NCBI GenBank assembly: GCA_963677415.2
Contig: CAXXFJ010000022.1
Location: 1-64,000, forward strand
Source: JAQUTK01 sp963677415
GTDB taxonomy: Bacteria; Bacteroidota; Bacteroidia; Bacteroidales; JAQUTK01
Reading direction: 5' to 3'
Length of the DNA: 64,000 nucleotides
Position 1 is the first letter of the stretch. Every line of letters starts with the position of its first letter. The notes under the pieces were generated by a model that was given only the letters and a program-made list of their open reading frames with translations, was not told the origin of the DNA and ran no database searches. Both the position numbers and the translations under genes were made by a program. This document shows positions 61,304-64,000 of this stretch, piece by piece.

Positions 61304-63421
61304 ATGTTTATAAAAGAAATTGAATTAAATAACTTCAGGATATACAAGGGATATAATAAAGTATATCTTTTGCCTTCTGAAGACAAAAACATTATTCTCA
61401 TAAGTGGGAAAAATGGCTTTGGAAAAACAACTTTTTTAATGTCGTTGGTTTGGTGCTTATATGGTAAACAAATGGAAAAAGTAGATGAACTTTATGAGAA
61501 AGAAATTAGAGATAAAGGAAATTATACAAAGTACATTGCGAATAGCCTAAATACAAAGGCATTTGAGGAAGGCGTAACTGAATTCTCTGTTTCAATAACT
61601 TTTTCGGGGGTAAATATACCAGATGTTACATGTAAAGAAGTAAAAATAACCAGATCATATAATGTTATTTCAAACACTTCAGATCGTGTAGAAGTATTGA
61701 TTGATGGTTACCAAAATGAATTAATCGAAGACTTAACAAAGGAAAACCAAAGAGGTGAAGAAATATTTATTCGAGATTTCATATTACCGATAGAGATCGC
61801 GAAATTCTTTTTCTTTGATGCTGAGAAAATAGTATCACTAGCTGAAGTAAACTCACCTACACAAAGAAAACAATTAAGTAAAGCATATTCAGAAGTGCTA
61901 GGGATTCAGAAATATGAGGATTTAAAAGCTAATCTTGAGGAAAAGCAAGATGACTATCGGAAACGCTCTGCAAAGCCTGAAGAGAAAAAAGAATTAAATC
62001 AATTGCATACTGACATTGAAAATGCTCAAGACGAAATTCGCTCTTTAGGAGATAGAATTGATGATTTGAAACATGAGAAGAATCAAAATGAAAAAGATGC
62101 TGAAGATATTCAGAGGCGCTTAATTCGTGATGGTGATAAAATGACTGTTGAAGAATTGAACGTATTCAAACAAGAACAAGCAAAATTAGAAGAGAAGAAA
62201 CTAGAACTTCAAGAACAATTGAAAGATTATTTTGATTTAATCCCTTTTGTGTTAGCTGGCGAAACAGTTAATAATGTCTCTGAGCAACTAACAATTGAGA
62301 GAGATTTGTCTGATTTAAAATTTAAGCAAGATGATGTAAATGAGAAGATTGTTCAAATCAGACAAGATATAGAGTCAGAGAAAATCAAAACAAACACTGT
62401 ATTTCATGTTCCTACTGCTGATTTTTATGATAACCAAATTAAAAGATTGGTTAGAAAGTATTTCTATTCAGAAGAGGTTGAAATACCAACTAACATAACT
62501 ACACTTCATGACTTTTCTAATGCTGAAGTAAATGAGTTTAATCAATTAGTCTCAACATTAAAGCATTCATTTAAAGATTCATTCACTCGGCTTAACTCGG
62601 ACTACTCATATCTAAGAAATCAGTTGGATGGAATATACAGAAAAATTCGTGATGCTGAGAAGAATGCTGAAAATGAATATATTAGCTCATTAAGAGAAAA
62701 GAAGGATAGTCTTGATAAACGAATTATTTCAATAGAAAGTGAAATATCGATCCTTAATCAGAAAATAGGTGAACTTCAAAATCAAATCAAGACTTTTAGA
62801 CAACGCCAAGAAATTCTTCGTAAAAAGATTGACGATTCAAGTCAATATACTGAAAAGGAGAAACGAACAAAACAATTAATATTGAAGTTGCAAAGCTTTA
62901 TTGCTTTATTCAAGGAAGCAAAGAAAAAGTCGCTTGAAGAAAAGATGCTTTTAGGCTTGGAAACCCTTATGCACAAAAAGAGATTTATCAAAAGAGTTGA
63001 GGTTGATATTAATCAAACAGGTGATGATATTGATATTAACCTGATTAATGAGCGGAATAAAGTTATCGATAGAAGTTCACTTTCGATGGGTGAAAGACAG
63101 ATGTATGCATCTGCCCTACTACATGCTTTAGTCGATGAGTCTGATATTGATTTCCCTGTCTTTATTGATAGTCCAATGCAAAAGTTTGATGAAGAACATG
63201 CAGAAAATATTATCAAGTATTTTTATCCAAATGTTTCAAAGCAAGTTATTATTTTCCCGTTAATTAACAAAGAATTGACGGCAGACGAGTATCTAAAGTT
63301 GAAACCGAACATTAACAGAACTTACTTGATAAACAATATTTCAACTGAAAGCTCGGTTTTCTTGGAAACAACTCCAGATGATTTTTTAGCTACTTATAAA
63401 GAGATATATCATGCAAATTAA
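61304..63421 (+). CDS. dndD: DNA phosphorothioation ATPase DndD
   Basis: This 705-aa SMC/Rad50-like ATPase has Walker A 'GKNGFGKTT' at residues 35-43. A long coiled coil (about 205-560, rich in Glu, Lys and Gln) follows, then the C-terminal signature 'SSLSMGERQMYASALLHALV' and Walker B 'FPVFIDSPMQKFDEEHA'. 'IEIAKFFFFDAEKIVSLAEV' is a DndD block. It is thought to open or nick the DNA during modification. The stop overlaps the start of dndE by 11 bases. Confidence 0.96.
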   Translation: MFIKEIELNNFRIYKGYNKVYLLPSEDKNIILISGKNGFGKTTFLMSLVWCLYGKQMEKVDELYEKEIRDKGNYTKYIANSLNTKAFEEGVTEFSVSITFSGVNIPDVTCKEVKITRSYNVISNTSDRVEVLIDGYQNELIEDLTKENQRGEEIFIRDFILPIEIAKFFFFDAEKIVSLAEVNSPTQRKQLSKAYSEVLGIQKYEDLKANLEEKQDDYRKRSAKPEEKKELNQLHTDIENAQDEIRSLGDRIDDLKHEKNQNEKDAEDIQRRLIRDGDKMTVEELNVFKQEQAKLEEKKLELQEQLKDYFDLIPFVLAGETVNNVSEQLTIERDLSDLKFKQDDVNEKIVQIRQDIESEKIKTNTVFHVPTADFYDNQIKRLVRKYFYSEEVEIPTNITTLHDFSNAEVNEFNQLVSTLKHSFKDSFTRLNSDYSYLRNQLDGIYRKIRDAEKNAENEYISSLREKKDSLDKRIISIESEISILNQKIGELQNQIKTFRQRQEILRKKIDDSSQYTEKEKRTKQLILKLQSFIALFKEAKKKSLEEKMLLGLETLMHKKRFIKRVEVDINQTGDDIDINLINERNKVIDRSSLSMGERQMYASALLHALVDESDIDFPVFIDSPMQKFDEEHAENIIKYFYPNVSKQVIIFPLINKELTADEYLKLKPNINRTYLINNISTESSVFLETTPDDFLATYKEIYHAN

Positions 63422-64000
63422 TATAAGAACATCGGAGAAAAATCAAGAAGTAGTCCGCAAACTAACTTCAAAATTACCACAGGGTACAAAGGAAAATGTT
63501 ATTGCTCGCATAGCTTTGGGTTATTCATTACAAACGGGTAAGAAATTTCCTCCGACTGATTTTAATTTATACGATTCGAAAGGTAAAGAATACAAAGACC
63601 ATATTTTATTTGATGCAAAATATAGAGACTTTTATGTTGCTATGATTGGTCAACACTATGGAATTTATAAATCAGATGATAATATTCCGAAATACATCAA
63701 ACTGCATATTGATCATGGTTTGGAATTAATGGACAATATTTTCCAAGACAACTATAATTACACCTTTTTCGACTTTTTGATTGAGTATATCGAGAAAGGA
63801 ACATTATTGCTTAGCGATTTACAAGTTTCGCTTGATGCAATTAAAAATAACCATCAAACAATCGATAAATCATATTATTCCAATCCAATTAAGATCAAGA
63901 TTGGTCATAAGATTAATAATGGCGAACCAATATATTTGAATATCAACGATACGAATATATACAACAACTGTCATATAGCTGTTGCTGGAAACTCAGGCAC
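63411..64000 (+). CDS. dndE: DndE fused to a HerA/FtsK-like ATPase (partial, cut by window end)
   Basis: The ATG at 63411 lies inside the dndD end. The frame stays open to the window edge: 196 residues, no stop. Residues 1-112 match DndE: 'NIRTSEKNQEVVRKLTSKLP', 'TKENVIARIALGYSLQTGKK', 'YVAMIGQHYGIYK' and 'LKLHIDHGLELMDN'-like 'YIKLHIDHGLELMDNIFQ'. Normal DndE ends at about 110-130 residues. Here a linker (113-180) leads into 'NCHIAVAGNSG' at 186-196, the first strand and P-loop of a HerA/FtsK-type ATPase, as in DptH of the restriction arm. So DndE and a DNA-pumping ATPase appear to be one polypeptide. The rest lies outside the window. Confidence 0.85.
   Translation, partial: MQINIRTSEKNQEVVRKLTSKLPQGTKENVIARIALGYSLQTGKKFPPTDFNLYDSKGKEYKDHILFDAKYRDFYVAMIGQHYGIYKSDDNIPKYIKLHIDHGLELMDNIFQDNYNYTFFDFLIEYIEKGTLLLSDLQVSLDAIKNNHQTIDKSYYSNPIKIKIGHKINNGEPIYLNINDTNIYNNCHIAVAGNSG

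Overview
The window is chromosomal DNA from a member of the Bacteroidales, most likely a gut Bacteroides or Parabacteroides. The evidence is the gene content (BspA-type leucine-rich repeat proteins, a dipeptidyl peptidase IV, a GH35 beta-galactosidase lipoprotein, a TonB/plug hybrid, a BlaI/BlaR1-like pair, an OmpP1/FadL porin), the near absence of Shine-Dalgarno sites, and promoters of the Bacteroidetes type (TAnnTTTG at -7, TTTG about 19-20 bases further up). No rRNA, tRNA or CRISPR array was seen. Species cannot be fixed from the sequence alone.

Layout. 1-700: intergenic, with two oppositely oriented copies of a dispersed repeat (a third is at 24.6 kb). 723-1830: a GNAT acetyltransferase and a CDP-alcohol phosphatidyltransferase, with a duplicated 3' gene end flanking the acetyltransferase. 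2.1-13.3 kb: an AT-rich accessory region. It holds an ATPase joined to a PD-(D/E)XK-like DUF234 domain, then a very large nuclease-STAND NTPase gene of anti-phage type. That gene is broken by a complete IS66 element (4150-6732, 8-bp target duplication 'agttaatt') and its 3' end is lost at a second, truncated IS66 copy that abuts an IS21-family element (about 10547-13310). 13.6-20.6 kb: a capsule-type glycosyltransferase, three secreted BspA-like LRR proteins (two of them close paralogues) and a secreted plug/TonB_C hybrid. 21-24.5 kb: a tandem SGNH hydrolase and two membrane proteins of unknown function. 24.5-25.3 kb: a repeat-rich noncoding stretch with four 17-bp palindromes at an exact 21-bp period.

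25.3-58.3 kb is mostly ordinary core genome: enolase; an ECF sigma factor with a membrane partner; a TlpA-like lipoprotein; a methyltransferase; an mnmA-metY-ltaE operon; a MATE exporter; a three-gene iron/haem/B12-type ABC importer; a FadL-type porin; cca with a transglutaminase-like membrane protein; RNase G, a 29-aa COX24/mS38-like ribosomal protein and HU; mutY; DPP IV; a BlaI/BlaR1-like regulatory pair with two visible operators over its promoter; a beta-helix/PDZ protein; and a GH35 beta-galactosidase. Hairpin terminators separate many of these units.

58.6-64.0 kb returns to accessory DNA: an isochorismatase-like hydrolase, a repeat-bearing noncoding stretch, then the start of a DNA phosphorothioation (Dnd) operon. 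It contains dndC, dndD and a dndE that continues without a stop into a HerA/FtsK-like P-loop domain, cut by the window edge. So the window has one dead and one apparently live candidate anti-phage locus.
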